From positions 5,301 through 69,300 of the forward strand of contig CAJUPY010000013.1 in assembly GCA_910588035.1 (NCBI GenBank): 64,000 nucleotides of DNA. The letters run 5' to 3'. This DNA is from an uncultured Muribaculaceae bacterium (GTDB lineage Bacteria; Bacteroidota; Bacteroidia; Bacteroidales; Muribaculaceae). The position numbers and the translations under genes were made by a program. This document shows positions 35,126 to 44,448 of this stretch, in pieces (position 1 is the first letter of the stretch; each line of letters begins with the position of its first letter). The notes beneath the pieces are model-generated. The model made no database searches. It worked only from the letters and a program-made list of their open reading frames with translations, and was not told the origin of the DNA.

Positions 35126-35183
35126 GTGAGTGAGAGTCAATTAATTTGCAAATATACCACTTTATTTTCTAAACTCCGTTCAG

Positions 35184-37142
35184 TCACTTGATTTCATCTT
35201 GCAATTGATCAACCTCGCGCAACCAGATGGCCGATTGCGCATCAGAGGGCATCCGCCAGTCTCCGCGCGGTGAAAGGCTCACGCTGCCGACTTTCGGGCC
35301 GTCGGGCATGCATGAACGCTTGAACTGCTGGTTAAAGAACCTGCGGCAGAAATGACGAAGCCAATGAAGTATGGTCTTGTCGTCAAACAGTCCTTTGAAA
35401 GCGATCTGTGCGAGGAAAAATATTTTGCGTGGAGAACGTCCGAACCTGATGAAATGAAACAGGAAGAAGTCATGGAGTTCATATGGTCCGACCAGGTCTT
35501 CTGTCTTCTGCGAGATGTTACCCGACTCGTCGACAGGAATCAACTCCGGACTGATCGGCGTGTCGGCTACGTCAATCAACGCTTTTCTGACAACCTCAGA
35601 ACCGGCTTTTTCGGCCAACCACCTGACAAGATGTCTGACAAGGGTTTTCGGAACACCGGCATTTACGCCATACATCGACATGTGGTCACCATTATAGGTC
35701 GCCCAACCGAGTGCGAGCTCGCTGAGGTCTCCGGTTCCGAGCACCATGCCTCCGGTCTGATTGGCGATATCCATCAGCAGATAGGTTCTCTGACGGGCCT
35801 GCGCATTCTCATAGGTGACGTCACGCACCGACGGATCATGGCCGATTTCCTTGAAATGGAGCGTGACAGCCTCGGCAATCGAAATCTCGCGCGTCGAAAT
35901 GCCGAGAGCTTCCATCAGTGTTACGGCGTTTGTGTGTGTGCGGCCCGAAGTGCCGAATCCGGGCATTGTCACTCCGGTTATGCCTTTGCGGTCATAACCG
36001 AGACGGTCAAAAGTCTTCACCGCGACGAGGAGCGCGAGAGTAGAGTCGAGACCGCCGGAGATGCCGATCACAAGGCTCCGCGTATTTGTCGCGGAAAGTC
36101 TCTGGGCAAGTGCGGCCACCTGAATGTTGATCACCTCTGAGCAACGTCCGTTCATGGTCTCATCGTCTGACGGAACAAACGGTGTCGGATCGACAGGACG
36201 CATAAGGGCGGCCGGCGTTGCCTCTCTCATCGTCACATCGCTCACAACCCTTGTGAAGCCGAAAGCAAGCTCACGCATGGCGCAATCTGCAAACGAGCTC
36301 TTATACAGGCGGTCATGATCGATCGCCTCGATGTCGATGTCGGCGATGACCGACTGATCGCCTGTCTGCCAACGCGAATTGCGACGGGCAATCCAACCGT
36401 TTTCCGCTATTATTGTCTTTCCGTCGAACACCAGGTCTGTGGTCGACTCACCGAATCCGGCCGAGGCATAGACATAGCCGGTGATCGTACGCGCCGACTG
36501 CTGGGCAATCAGGTTGCACAGATAATCATATTTTCCGACAACCGCATCTGAAGCCGACAGGTTTGCGATTATCTGCGCACCGGCCATCGCCATTCGCGAC
36601 GAAGGTGGTATCGGAGTCCACAGATCCTCGCAGATCTCGATGCCGATGCGAACCCCGCCGATTTCATAAAGCTGCTTGGCCCCGAAAGGAACATCGTCGA
36701 TCACCCCTGGCAGAAGCGTGACCCTTCCGTCCCACACATCGTCGGCCGGCTGCCACCAGCGTTTTTCATAAAATTCGCCGTAGTTGGGTATGTATGTCTT
36801 CGGCACGATCATTCTGACCCGACCGCCATGAATCACGATGCCGCAGTTGAACAACACATTATTATATATGACCGGAGCACCGACAATCACAGCTGTCGCA
36901 ACCGAGCTGGTCTCCTCTGCGAGTCTCGCCAAGCCTCTGACAACAGCATCAAGAAGAGTGCGGTCATGATACAGATCTCCGCAAGTGTATCCGGTCAGAC
37001 ACAATTCAGGAAATACTGCCAGATCGACATCATTGCCGGCGAAAACGCCGATCATCGAGGCGATTGTCTCTACGTTAGCATCAACATTGGCCAACTTTAC
37101 GCGCGGTGAAGCCGACGCGACACGGAAAAAATTCTTGAACAT
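35184..37142 (-). CDS. nadE: Glutamine-dependent NAD+ synthetase
   Basis: This 652-residue enzyme makes NAD from nicotinate adenine dinucleotide, ATP and glutamine. The N-terminal nitrilase-fold glutaminase has its triad regions in FPELCLTGYTCGDLYHD (Glu), PKTYIPNYGEFYEKRWW (Lys) and GIEICEDLWTPIPP (Cys). The C-terminal synthetase has the P-loop VIGISGGLDSTLALLVAV and LGTGDLSELALGWATYNGDH. Length agrees with the two-domain form. The gene is single, with 58 bases to the LysM gene downstream, and is divergent from the rpmB operon. Confidence 0.97.
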   Translation of the reverse strand: MFKNFFRVASASPRVKLANVDANVETIASMIGVFAGNDVDLAVFPELCLTGYTCGDLYHDRTLLDAVVRGLARLAEETSSVATAVIVGAPVIYNNVLFNCGIVIHGGRVRMIVPKTYIPNYGEFYEKRWWQPADDVWDGRVTLLPGVIDDVPFGAKQLYEIGGVRIGIEICEDLWTPIPPSSRMAMAGAQIIANLSASDAVVGKYDYLCNLIAQQSARTITGYVYASAGFGESTTDLVFDGKTIIAENGWIARRNSRWQTGDQSVIADIDIEAIDHDRLYKSSFADCAMRELAFGFTRVVSDVTMREATPAALMRPVDPTPFVPSDDETMNGRCSEVINIQVAALAQRLSATNTRSLVIGISGGLDSTLALLVAVKTFDRLGYDRKGITGVTMPGFGTSGRTHTNAVTLMEALGISTREISIAEAVTLHFKEIGHDPSVRDVTYENAQARQRTYLLMDIANQTGGMVLGTGDLSELALGWATYNGDHMSMYGVNAGVPKTLVRHLVRWLAEKAGSEVVRKALIDVADTPISPELIPVDESGNISQKTEDLVGPYELHDFFLFHFIRFGRSPRKIFFLAQIAFKGLFDDKTILHWLRHFCRRFFNQQFKRSCMPDGPKVGSVSLSPRGDWRMPSDAQSAIWLREVDQLQDEIK

Positions 37143-37201
37143 GATATATTCTGTATTTTGAATGCGAAGTTATAAAAAAAATCAGATTCTGACTAAAAAT
37201 A

Positions 37202-37234
37202 TTTGGTCAGTAAGAAAAAAATTCGTTACTTTGC
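37202..37234 (+). promoter_or_regulatory. Promoter of the rpmB-rpmG operon
   Basis: TTTG at 37202-37205 and TTACTTTGC at 37226-37234 are about 20 bp apart, a usual Bacteroidales ribosomal-type promoter. It places the transcription start near 37240, immediately before a short ORF. Confidence 0.65.
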
Positions 37235-37244
37235 ACTCTGTTTT

Positions 37245-37352
37245 ATGACCCATACTGTAAAGCTACTAAAAATGATGCAGTTAGTAGGCGATATGAGGAC
37301 AGCGATGGCGCTCGTGAAACAATTGAAGTTAATTAAAACGAAACAATTATAA
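37245..37352 (+). CDS. Candidate 35-residue leader peptide before rpmB
   Basis: A 35-codon frame, MTHTVKLLKMMQLVGDMRTA then MALVKQLKLIKTKQL, starts about 5 bases after the predicted transcription start and ends 9 bases before rpmB. It is Lys- and Leu-rich with amphipathic spacing and uses common codons. It may be a translated leader that controls or couples ribosomal protein synthesis, or a non-coding leader that is open by chance. No family was recognised. Confidence 0.4.
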   Translation: MTHTVKLLKMMQLVGDMRTAMALVKQLKLIKTKQL

Positions 37353-37361
37353 ACCAGAGCC

Positions 37362-37619
37362 ATGTCAAAGATTTGTCAAATTACAGGCAAAAAAGCGATC
37401 ACAGGTAACAACGTGTCGCACTCGAAGCGTCGCACCAAACGTCGTTTCAACGTAAACCTCTTTAACAAAAAGTTCTATTGGGTAGAACAGGACGCTTGGA
37501 TCACTCTCACGATTTCAGCCGCAGGACTCCGCACCATCAACAAGATGGGTCTGGATGCAGCTATCAAACTTGCTGCTGACAAGGGTTATTTAACAGAAAT
37601 CAAATACTTAGAATTCTAA
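37362..37619 (+). CDS. rpmB: 50S ribosomal protein L28
   Basis: This 85-residue protein, with MSKICQITGKKAITGNNVSH and SKRRTKRRFNVNL, is a complete L28 of the large ribosomal subunit. It lacks the second zinc-binding cysteine pair seen in some species. It is followed 6 bases later by rpmG and then a DUF4295 gene, the conserved Bacteroidetes arrangement. Confidence 0.97.
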   Translation: MSKICQITGKKAITGNNVSHSKRRTKRRFNVNLFNKKFYWVEQDAWITLTISAAGLRTINKMGLDAAIKLAADKGYLTEIKYLEF

Positions 37620-37625
37620 TCGAAG

Positions 37626-37814
37626 ATGGCAAAGAAAGCAAAAGGCAATCGTGTGCAGGTTATCCTCGAGTGCACCGAACATAAGGCAAGCGGCATGCCC
37701 GGTACTTCGCGTTATATCACTACCAAAAACCGCAAAAACACTACAGAGCGTCTGGAGTTGAAGAAATACAACCCGATTCTCAAGAGAGTAACCGTTCACA
37801 AAGAAATTAAATAA
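37626..37814 (+). CDS. rpmG: 50S ribosomal protein L33
   Basis: This 62-residue protein has VQVILECTEHKASGMPG, YITTKNRKNTTERLEL and LKRVTVHKEIK, matching L33. Only one Cys is present, so this is the zinc-independent form. It is in an operon with rpmB and DUF4295. Confidence 0.97.
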   Translation: MAKKAKGNRVQVILECTEHKASGMPGTSRYITTKNRKNTTERLELKKYNPILKRVTVHKEIK

Positions 37815-37829
37815 TAACAACTCCAAGAT

Positions 37830-37979
37830 ATGGCAAAGAAAACCGTCGCATCTCTTCAGAAAGGTGAAGGCCGCACATATAGCAAAATCATCAAAATGGT
37901 GAAATCGCCTAAAACCGGTGCTTATATCTTCAAAGAAGAAATGGTTCCCAACGATGCAGTCAAAGACGCATTGAAATAA
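37830..37979 (+). CDS. DUF4295 family protein
   Basis: This 49-residue basic protein, MAKKTVASLQKGEGRTYSKI, continues IKMVKSPKTGAYIFKEEMV and ends NDAVKDALK. It is the short DUF4295 family that directly follows rpmG in Bacteroidetes and is probably ribosome-associated. It lies 15 bases after rpmG. Its role is not known, but the conserved position and basic nature fit a ribosomal accessory protein. Confidence 0.88.
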   Translation: MAKKTVASLQKGEGRTYSKIIKMVKSPKTGAYIFKEEMVPNDAVKDALK

Positions 37980-38034
37980 ACATCTGAACAAGACAACAGC
38001 TCCCGCTGCGGAGCCGATCACCAAATAACTAACG

Positions 38035-38071
38035 CTGCACGCCGACCATGTGAACTATGGACGGCGTGCAG
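38035..38071 (+). terminator. Hairpin after the ribosomal protein operon
   Basis: CTGCACGCCG (38035-38044) pairs with CGGCGTGCAG (38062-38071), extended past an A-A mismatch by CCAT/ATGG around a 7-base loop. The downstream flank TGCTGTTTCTCC is only moderately T-rich. A smaller GCTCC/GGAGC hairpin lies near 38000. Confidence 0.65.
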
Positions 38072-38099
38072 TGCTGTTTCTCCACAACGAACAACAATC

Positions 38100-39323
38100 A
38101 TGCAACCACTTTCTGCCAGGCTACGCTCAATAGCCGCCCAATCGACTTTTCCGGTGCTGGTGGCACTCAGCTGTGTTCACTGTTTCAACGACATTCTTCA
38201 GGCTGTCATCACGGCCGTTTATCCGATGCTTAAAGATGACCTCAACCTGAGTTTCGCCCAAATCGGACTGATAACCCTCGTCTATCAGATCGCCGCATCA
38301 GTTTTCCAGCCCGTTGTCGGGCTGGCATTTGACCGCCGTCCGATGGTGGCAAGTCTGCCCATGGGCATGATCTCGACAACACTTGGAATAATTCTGTTTG
38401 CATTCTCGTCTTCGCTGACTGCCGTGTTGATCTCGGTGTTTCTTGTCGGCATAGGCTCCTCTACCCTCCACCCCGAAGCATCACGCATCACCTCACTCGC
38501 AAGTCACGGACGCCGAGGTCTCGCCCAATCGATTTTTCAGGTCGGAGGAAACTTCGGCAGCTCGGTCGGACCACTGCTGGTGGCAATGTTTGTCGCCCCC
38601 TACGGACGCCGCTACATTCTTCTCTTCCTGATCATCTCAGCCTGTGCGTTCGCGGCCATGCGGCCGATATGCCGGTGGTACAGGGGCTATCTCGACCACC
38701 ACGGTTCTGTCAGAGGTGCAGACGGCAAACTCAGGAAACGTCCGTTGTCCACCCGCCGCACGATCTGGGTAGTTTCGGTCTTGATGATTCTCATCTTCTC
38801 GAAATATGTCTACATGGCCAGCCTGACAAGCTACTATACATTTTATCTGATAGAACAGTTCGGCGTTACAATCAAGATGTCTCAGATTTTCTTGTTCGTC
38901 TTCTTGTTTGCGACAGCTGCCGGAACTCTCGTCGGCGGACCTGTCGGCGACCGTTATGGCCGTAAACCTGTCATCTGGGCTTCAATTCTCGGTGCCGCCC
39001 CTTTCACGTTGCTGATGCCACATGTCGGACTCGCCGCAACTGTAATTCTCATTTTCTGCGTCGGATTCATGCTCTCGTCGGCATTCCCGGCAATTCTGCT
39101 CTATTCTCAGGAACTGCTGCCAAACAAGCTCGGACTCGTCTCAGGACTTTTCTTCGGATTCGCATTCGGCATTGCCGGTATCGCATCTGCCGTGCTCGGT
39201 GATTTCGCCGACCTTTATGGCATTAAGGAAGTCTACAACTGGTGTGCATTCATGCCGCTGCTCGGACTCGTGGCGGTTTTCCTTCCCAACCTTAAAAAAT
39301 TACCCGGAGAAGAAAACCTCTGA
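38100..39323 (+). CDS. MFS transporter, fosmidomycin-resistance (Fsr) type
   Basis: This 407-residue, 12-TM major facilitator protein has SCVHCFNDILQAVITAVYPM in TM1, the A-motif-like LAFDRRPMVASLPMGM, HPEASRITSLASHGRRGLAQ, and GGPVGDRYGRKPVIWAS between TM8 and TM9. The HPEAS segment and length match the Fsr drug-efflux subfamily. Substrate is unknown; it could export an antibiotic or a metabolite. It stands between two hairpins and has its own transcription unit. Confidence 0.9.
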   Translation: MQPLSARLRSIAAQSTFPVLVALSCVHCFNDILQAVITAVYPMLKDDLNLSFAQIGLITLVYQIAASVFQPVVGLAFDRRPMVASLPMGMISTTLGIILFAFSSSLTAVLISVFLVGIGSSTLHPEASRITSLASHGRRGLAQSIFQVGGNFGSSVGPLLVAMFVAPYGRRYILLFLIISACAFAAMRPICRWYRGYLDHHGSVRGADGKLRKRPLSTRRTIWVVSVLMILIFSKYVYMASLTSYYTFYLIEQFGVTIKMSQIFLFVFLFATAAGTLVGGPVGDRYGRKPVIWASILGAAPFTLLMPHVGLAATVILIFCVGFMLSSAFPAILLYSQELLPNKLGLVSGLFFGFAFGIAGIASAVLGDFADLYGIKEVYNWCAFMPLLGLVAVFLPNLKKLPGEENL

Positions 39324-39346
39324 TCTGCCCTGCAATAACCATTCTG

Positions 39347-39380
39347 ATCGCAGCCATTTTTATCGGCTGCGATTTTTTTA
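39347..39380 (+). terminator. Intrinsic terminator after the MFS gene
   Basis: ATCGCAGCC (39347-39355) pairs perfectly with GGCTGCGAT (39365-39373), followed by a run of T. Confidence 0.9.
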
Positions 39381-39413
39381 TGCCAACTTCTATGAAATTT
39401 TTAGTATTATGTA

Positions 39414-39444
39414 TTGCAAGGTACAATAACATTACATATCTTTG
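39414..39444 (+). promoter_or_regulatory. Promoter of padR-pspC
   Basis: A -33 TTG at 39414-39416 and a -7 TATCTTTG at 39437-39444 are 20 bp apart, giving a start point near 39451 and a short leader before the ATG at 39471. Confidence 0.7.
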
Positions 39445-39470
39445 CACCACCAAACAATAGTTTTACAGAA

Positions 39471-39794
39471 ATGAACGAGGAAAAAGCAAGATCACAGATG
39501 CGCAAAGGCATGTTGGAATACTGCGTGATGCTTCTGCTCCACCGCGAGGAGTGTTACGCTTCCGACATCATCAACCGTTTGAAAGAAGCTGATCTGATTG
39601 TGGTCGAGGGAACAATCTATCCGCTGTTATCCCGACTCAAGAATGACGGACTTCTAAGTTATGAATGGCGGGAATCAACCCAGGGGCCGCCACGTAAATA
39701 TTATGTTCTCACACCCTTAGGCGAGCAATCGCTCGCCAAGCTCGACACTGTCTGGAACGAGCTTGTCAACACTGTCAATTTTTTAAAATCCTGA
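39471..39794 (+). CDS. PadR family transcriptional regulator
   Basis: This 107-residue winged-helix repressor has SQMRKGMLEYCVMLLLHREE, the recognition region YASDIINRLKEADLIVVEGT, and IYPLLSRLKNDGLLSYEWRE with the wing GPPRKYYVLT. It matches the short (subfamily 2) PadR proteins that sit upstream of PspC or other membrane protein genes. The ATG at 39471 is used because the promoter lies inside the longer open frame. It is followed by the PspC gene at 16 bases, which it probably regulates together with itself. Confidence 0.93.
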   Translation: MNEEKARSQMRKGMLEYCVMLLLHREECYASDIINRLKEADLIVVEGTIYPLLSRLKNDGLLSYEWRESTQGPPRKYYVLTPLGEQSLAKLDTVWNELVNTVNFLKS

Positions 39795-39810
39795 AAAAGA
39801 AGCCTATACA

Positions 39811-41439
39811 ATGAAAGAGACCAAGACAATCAATATGTTTGGCATCCTTTACACAGTCGATGCCGACGCCTATGAACTGCTGAGCCGCTACCTCGGTGAA
39901 ATGAGAACTTACTTTGCCGGACGCAGCGGGTGTGGCGAGATTGCCGATGACATCGAGTGCCGCATCGCAGAACTTATGGAAGAGTATCGGGCAAACGGCG
40001 TGCAATCGATCACAATCGATAATGTCAGGGAAATCATCTCACGCATCGGCCGCCCTGAAGATTTTGCCGACAACGACGACACCGCCGGAGACCCTGACAT
40101 TCAGATATGCGGACATCAGCAGCCCGTAGAGAAGAAATTGTTCCGTGACATTGACCACAAGATGCTCGGAGGAGTGTTTGCCGGACTCGGCTGCTACTGG
40201 AACGTCAACCCCTTGTGGTTCAGAATTCTCGCCATTTTATTGGCTTTCGGTTCGTTTGGAGTTGTCACGGTGCTGTATGTTGTGGCATGGCTGAGTATCC
40301 CTGCGGCGGTGACTCCGGCCGACCGTCTTCAGATGAAAGGCGAATCGGTCAATGTCGAGAATCTCACAGAGCAGATCATGAAAGACGGTGAGTCGAGAGA
40401 GCGCGCGCACAGTGGAATCGGCATCAACTCGGTTCTCAACTTCTTGTGTCTCATCTTCAAATTCGGACTTCTTGTCTGTGCCGGTGCTTTCATTCTGTGG
40501 TGTACGGTTATGTTGATGACAACATTGGCGGCAGGCTTGATTTACCTGCTGTCTCCAACCGGCATTGACACATTTGAATGGGGAAATAACGGAGTGACCA
40601 ACTTATGCATGGTTGTCAGCTCATGTACCCCGATTGTGGTTGTCATGACATTCGTAGGAGCAGTAACCGCATTGTCGCTTACGATATTCATGATCGTGCA
40701 TCTCATTTTGAAAGTAATGGGGAAAGTCAGGCCATTGTCGATGTCAGCGAAGATCACCTGCGTGATCGCCTGGTTCATTGCTGTTGTCGTGACCCTGTCG
40801 GCCGGAACACGAATGCTTTATGAGTGTGCGACAGAAAGCAGACGTCTCAACGAAATCAGATCTGAGCAATTCAGAAACCAGTCACGTTTCAATGAGACTG
40901 AATTCCTTAAAAACCGTGGTTGGATCATGAAGAAGAACGAGGGGTCAGACCACCTCGTCAAACGCGGCGAACACTATTCGGGAAGCAGGGCTGTGAGCTA
41001 TCTTGATGCTTACAATTCAAGCGGGAAAATGAAATATGAAGCTGTAAAAGAGGAGAAAGTCGTTCCGGGTACCTATAAACTGACCGCCTTCGCCCGCTCC
41101 AACGGCCAAGGTGCAGAAGTGTTCGCATCGACCGGTAAAGGAAGATATGCGACCGCTATTCCAGCCGACGGAAACCGTGGCGGAAACGTGTGGCAAGAGA
41201 TCCATGACAAGTCGGTCAATGACAGTCTCACCGTCCGGGAACGACAAAATATCAGACGTAACCGCAGGCTTCGCGTCAACAACGGTCGCGGATATGGCTG
41301 GAACAAGATGACTGTCGAAAGCATCACTGTCGGCCCCGACAGCTTGATAACCTACGGTGTCACCAACGATAGCCCGACCGGATATTGGAACGGAACGTGG
41401 TTCTCGGCCTGTGAATTCAAGTTGGAAAAAATCAACTGA
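39811..41439 (+). CDS. PspC domain membrane protein
   Basis: This 542-residue protein has an N-terminal cytoplasmic region (about 1-105) with GRPEDFADNDDTAGDP. The PspC domain (about 108-170) follows: KKLFRDIDHKMLGGVFAGLG, CYWNVNPLWFRILAI, VLYVVAWLSIPA. More membrane segments lie at about 210-245, 270-300 and 320-340. The C-terminal extracytoplasmic domain (about 370-542) is rich in beta strands. PspC proteins sense membrane stress in Proteobacteria; in Bacteroidetes the padR-pspC pair is conserved, but the trigger is unknown. A strong hairpin follows the gene. Confidence 0.9.
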   Translation: MKETKTINMFGILYTVDADAYELLSRYLGEMRTYFAGRSGCGEIADDIECRIAELMEEYRANGVQSITIDNVREIISRIGRPEDFADNDDTAGDPDIQICGHQQPVEKKLFRDIDHKMLGGVFAGLGCYWNVNPLWFRILAILLAFGSFGVVTVLYVVAWLSIPAAVTPADRLQMKGESVNVENLTEQIMKDGESRERAHSGIGINSVLNFLCLIFKFGLLVCAGAFILWCTVMLMTTLAAGLIYLLSPTGIDTFEWGNNGVTNLCMVVSSCTPIVVVMTFVGAVTALSLTIFMIVHLILKVMGKVRPLSMSAKITCVIAWFIAVVVTLSAGTRMLYECATESRRLNEIRSEQFRNQSRFNETEFLKNRGWIMKKNEGSDHLVKRGEHYSGSRAVSYLDAYNSSGKMKYEAVKEEKVVPGTYKLTAFARSNGQGAEVFASTGKGRYATAIPADGNRGGNVWQEIHDKSVNDSLTVRERQNIRRNRRLRVNNGRGYGWNKMTVESITVGPDSLITYGVTNDSPTGYWNGTWFSACEFKLEKIN

Positions 41440-41442
41440 CAC

Positions 41443-41487
41443 AATACAATTCGCCTTGCAATTTGATGTTGCAAGGCGAATTGTATT
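41443..41487 (+). terminator. Strong hairpin after pspC
   Basis: A perfect 19-base-pair stem (41443-41461 with 41469-41487, core TTCGCCTTGCAA) with a 7-base loop lies directly after the stop. The flank is AT-rich with only a weak T run. Confidence 0.75.
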
Positions 41488-41512
41488 CATATTGTTAAAT
41501 TATGTAAAAATC

Positions 41513-41550
41513 GGGGGGGGTATTTAATTAGACTTTTTGTATTATCTTTG
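41513..41550 (+). promoter_or_regulatory. Promoter region with G8 tract upstream of the TonB-type receptor
   Basis: A tract of eight G lies at 41513-41520 and a -7 TATCTTTG at 41543-41550. No TTG -33 element is found; the G tract lies where it would be expected. Tract-length change could alter spacing or expression. Confidence 0.5.
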
Positions 41551-41590
41551 CAAATAATAACCAGTTAGACCAATCATAATACCATCGCCG

Positions 41591-44443
41591 ATGAAACCGC
41601 TAATCATGTCAATGCTGCTTGTCACGACCTCAATGATATCGTTTGCAGCCGACATTTTCAATCTCAAGGGATATGTGAAAGACAAATGGTCAGACACCGA
41701 TCTGCCCGATGTGACCGTAAGATTGCTCAATGCGACCGACAGTTCCAAATGTTCTGAGACGGTGGCGCATGCCGAATATTACACCAATGACATGAATATC
41801 GTCGTCAGGCCTGCGTTCTTTCTCTCAAAAATCGACCGTAGCAAGAAATATGTTCTTGAAATGTCACGTGAGGGCTATGAGAATTTCACGATGTCAATCG
41901 ATCCGTCAACTCTCTCTTCAAGACTTCTGGAAATGGATCTCGGCGTTCTCTACATGACCCGCAAGAGCAAGACTCTCGACGAGGTGGTGGTCAAGACCTC
42001 AAAAGTGAAATTCTACAACAACGGAGACACCATCGTCTACAATGCCGACGCGTTTCTGTTGACCGACGGATCGATGCTCGACGCCCTGATAAGCCAACTT
42101 CCCGGTGTCAGACTCGACAGCAACGGACAGATCACCGTAAACGGGCGATTTGTCGAGAATCTGCTTCTCGACGGCAAGGAATTTTTCAAAGGCGACAACA
42201 AACTGATGCTCGACAATCTCGGGGCATACATGGTCAAGACCGTCAATGTCTATGAGAAACAAAACGACATGGACGCGATCATGGGCGAAGACTATGGCAA
42301 AAAAGAGCTGACAATGGACGTAAGATTGAAGAAAGACTATGCCCAGGGCTTTGCCGGCAACGTGGAGGGTGGATATGGCACGAACGACCGCTTTCTCGGA
42401 CGTCTGTTCGCGATGTGGTATGCCAACAACGCCCGTGTCACGGTCTTTGGAAACGTAAACAACCTCAACGACTGGAACAAACCGGGACAAGAAAACGGAT
42501 TCTCACCTTTTGATCTTGGAACCGGCGAGGTGAAGCAATATCAAGGCGGCATTGACTATTGGGCGAAAATTCCCTATTCAGGGGTCTCGTTCAGCGGAAA
42601 CGTCATGGCCTCACGTGCGGTAGAAGAGGTTGACCGGTCGACATACACCACCAACTTCATGCCCGACGGAGAGACATTCGCCTATGACTTCACAAACCGC
42701 GACAAACGGTCGTTTGACATCTCGACTTCACATAGTCTCGAAGTGCAGAAAAAAGATTTCAACATGAAAATCAATCCGCGGTTCAGATATACCGGCAACG
42801 ACGAAATGTCGTCACTGTCGTCGGCTGTGTTCTCAAAAGAGATGCCCGAAATCGGAAAAGAATTTATCGACAATCTGTTTAACGGCGCATCGGCTCCGGC
42901 ACTCGCCTCTATTCTGAACCGAAACCTTGATGACTGCAGCAATGTCGGTCACACCATGAACGCAAGCCTCTTTTCCAACGGAAAGGTCAAAATGACAAAC
43001 AAGACCGACGCGATGACATGGCTCATCTCGGGTAATTACAACCGCCGCCACTTCAACCGCTCCCAGAACTATCTTCTGAACATAGGTTCTGACGCATCGG
43101 TCGCCGAGTCGTCAATCCGCCATTTTGACAACACACCCGACTATTCATGGACGGCCAAAGGTGCGTTCGGATATATCCGCGCGATCAAGCCGGGCATGTT
43201 TCTCGACTCGTGGTATCAGTATGACCGCACCGACTCACGTGAGGTCTCAGATCTCTACCGGCTTGACCGCAACGGCGGAGACGCCGGTGCCAGTCTGCCG
43301 TCAGTGACCGAACGCGACCTGTCGTTGGACATGACAAACAGTTTCGACAGCCGCAAGACGACCGGAAACCATTCGGTGAACTTCTCGCTTAACTGGCGAA
43401 TTCCCTCGGTCAACCTGACAATTCTGGCACAATTGCCGCTGATTTACCGACACCAGCACCTTGACTACCGCCGCGGAGATGTCAACGCCTCAATCAACCG
43501 CGACAAATTTCTGATCGGCGACGCGACCTTAAACATGTATCTCAATTTAAAAAACTCGAGATTGTATTTCAATTACGAACGCAGAATCAGCTCACCCGAT
43601 CTGGTCGACATGGTGGATTTCCGCGATGCTCTCGATCCGTTGAAAGTGAAACTTGGAAACTCTTCGCTGAAAGACTCCGAGAGACATTCGTTAATACTTA
43701 GCTATCGCACTGACAGCGACAGCCGTCTGCAACACTCCGAACGATTTTATGGCAACATGCTCAGAAACGCTCTGGCCTATGGATACAGCTATGACCTCTC
43801 GACCGGAGTGAAAACCGGACGGATGTATAATGTGAACGGCAACTACGACATCGGCGTCTCACAGTCGACCGACTTCGATTTCGGTGCGTCGAGGCAATTC
43901 AGCCTCGGCAATTACATAGACCTCAACTATGCCCGCAGCAAAGACCTTCTCAGCGAAAACGGCACGGAACCGAGACCAAACCGTGTCGACGCCTGTTCGC
44001 TGCGTGAATCTCTTGATCTCAGTTTTGTGACCGGCAAAAACAAGTTCAGACTGTCGGCATCGGGCAAATGGAACCGCTTCGATCCGAAAGAATCAAATGT
44101 CGACGCGTTCACAGCCAGAGACTACACCTGTGGTGTGACAGGTCTGCTGTCTCTGACCGACCGTCTGAGAGTGATGACCGATTTCACTGTCTATATTCGC
44201 CGCGGCTACTCCGACCCCTCGCTCAACAAAACCAACTTTGTATGGAACGGGCGCATAAGTTATGAACTGATGAAGGGCCAGCTTGCGCTCATGGCCGACG
44301 GATTTGATATTCTCCACAATCTGAGCAACGTTTTCTACAACGTCAATGCCCAGGCACGCACCGAGACCTACACCAATGTGCTGCCGAGCTACGTCCTGTT
44401 TCACGTTCAATGGAAATTCAACAAGAAGCCTAAGAAACGGTGA
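41591..44443 (+). CDS. TonB-dependent-receptor-like outer-membrane protein
   Basis: This 950-residue protein has a signal peptide (MKPLIMSMLLVTTSMISFAA). A carboxypeptidase-regulatory-like domain (about 22-130) includes LKGYVKDKWSDTDLPDVTV. A plug domain (about 150-240) includes SMLDALISQLPGVRLDSNGQ and VNGRFVENLLLDGKEFFKGD. A large C-terminal barrel follows, with LSRFYNGG-type turns and final FHVQWKFNKKPKK. It belongs to the OMP_b-brl_3 group of TonB-linked receptors common in Bacteroidetes. No SusD partner is adjacent, so it is a stand-alone receptor with unknown ligand. It ends in a bidirectional hairpin shared with the convergent TM2 gene. Confidence 0.88.
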   Translation: MKPLIMSMLLVTTSMISFAADIFNLKGYVKDKWSDTDLPDVTVRLLNATDSSKCSETVAHAEYYTNDMNIVVRPAFFLSKIDRSKKYVLEMSREGYENFTMSIDPSTLSSRLLEMDLGVLYMTRKSKTLDEVVVKTSKVKFYNNGDTIVYNADAFLLTDGSMLDALISQLPGVRLDSNGQITVNGRFVENLLLDGKEFFKGDNKLMLDNLGAYMVKTVNVYEKQNDMDAIMGEDYGKKELTMDVRLKKDYAQGFAGNVEGGYGTNDRFLGRLFAMWYANNARVTVFGNVNNLNDWNKPGQENGFSPFDLGTGEVKQYQGGIDYWAKIPYSGVSFSGNVMASRAVEEVDRSTYTTNFMPDGETFAYDFTNRDKRSFDISTSHSLEVQKKDFNMKINPRFRYTGNDEMSSLSSAVFSKEMPEIGKEFIDNLFNGASAPALASILNRNLDDCSNVGHTMNASLFSNGKVKMTNKTDAMTWLISGNYNRRHFNRSQNYLLNIGSDASVAESSIRHFDNTPDYSWTAKGAFGYIRAIKPGMFLDSWYQYDRTDSREVSDLYRLDRNGGDAGASLPSVTERDLSLDMTNSFDSRKTTGNHSVNFSLNWRIPSVNLTILAQLPLIYRHQHLDYRRGDVNASINRDKFLIGDATLNMYLNLKNSRLYFNYERRISSPDLVDMVDFRDALDPLKVKLGNSSLKDSERHSLILSYRTDSDSRLQHSERFYGNMLRNALAYGYSYDLSTGVKTGRMYNVNGNYDIGVSQSTDFDFGASRQFSLGNYIDLNYARSKDLLSENGTEPRPNRVDACSLRESLDLSFVTGKNKFRLSASGKWNRFDPKESNVDAFTARDYTCGVTGLLSLTDRLRVMTDFTVYIRRGYSDPSLNKTNFVWNGRISYELMKGQLALMADGFDILHNLSNVFYNVNAQARTETYTNVLPSYVLFHVQWKFNKKPKKR

Positions 44444-44448
44444 TCAAA

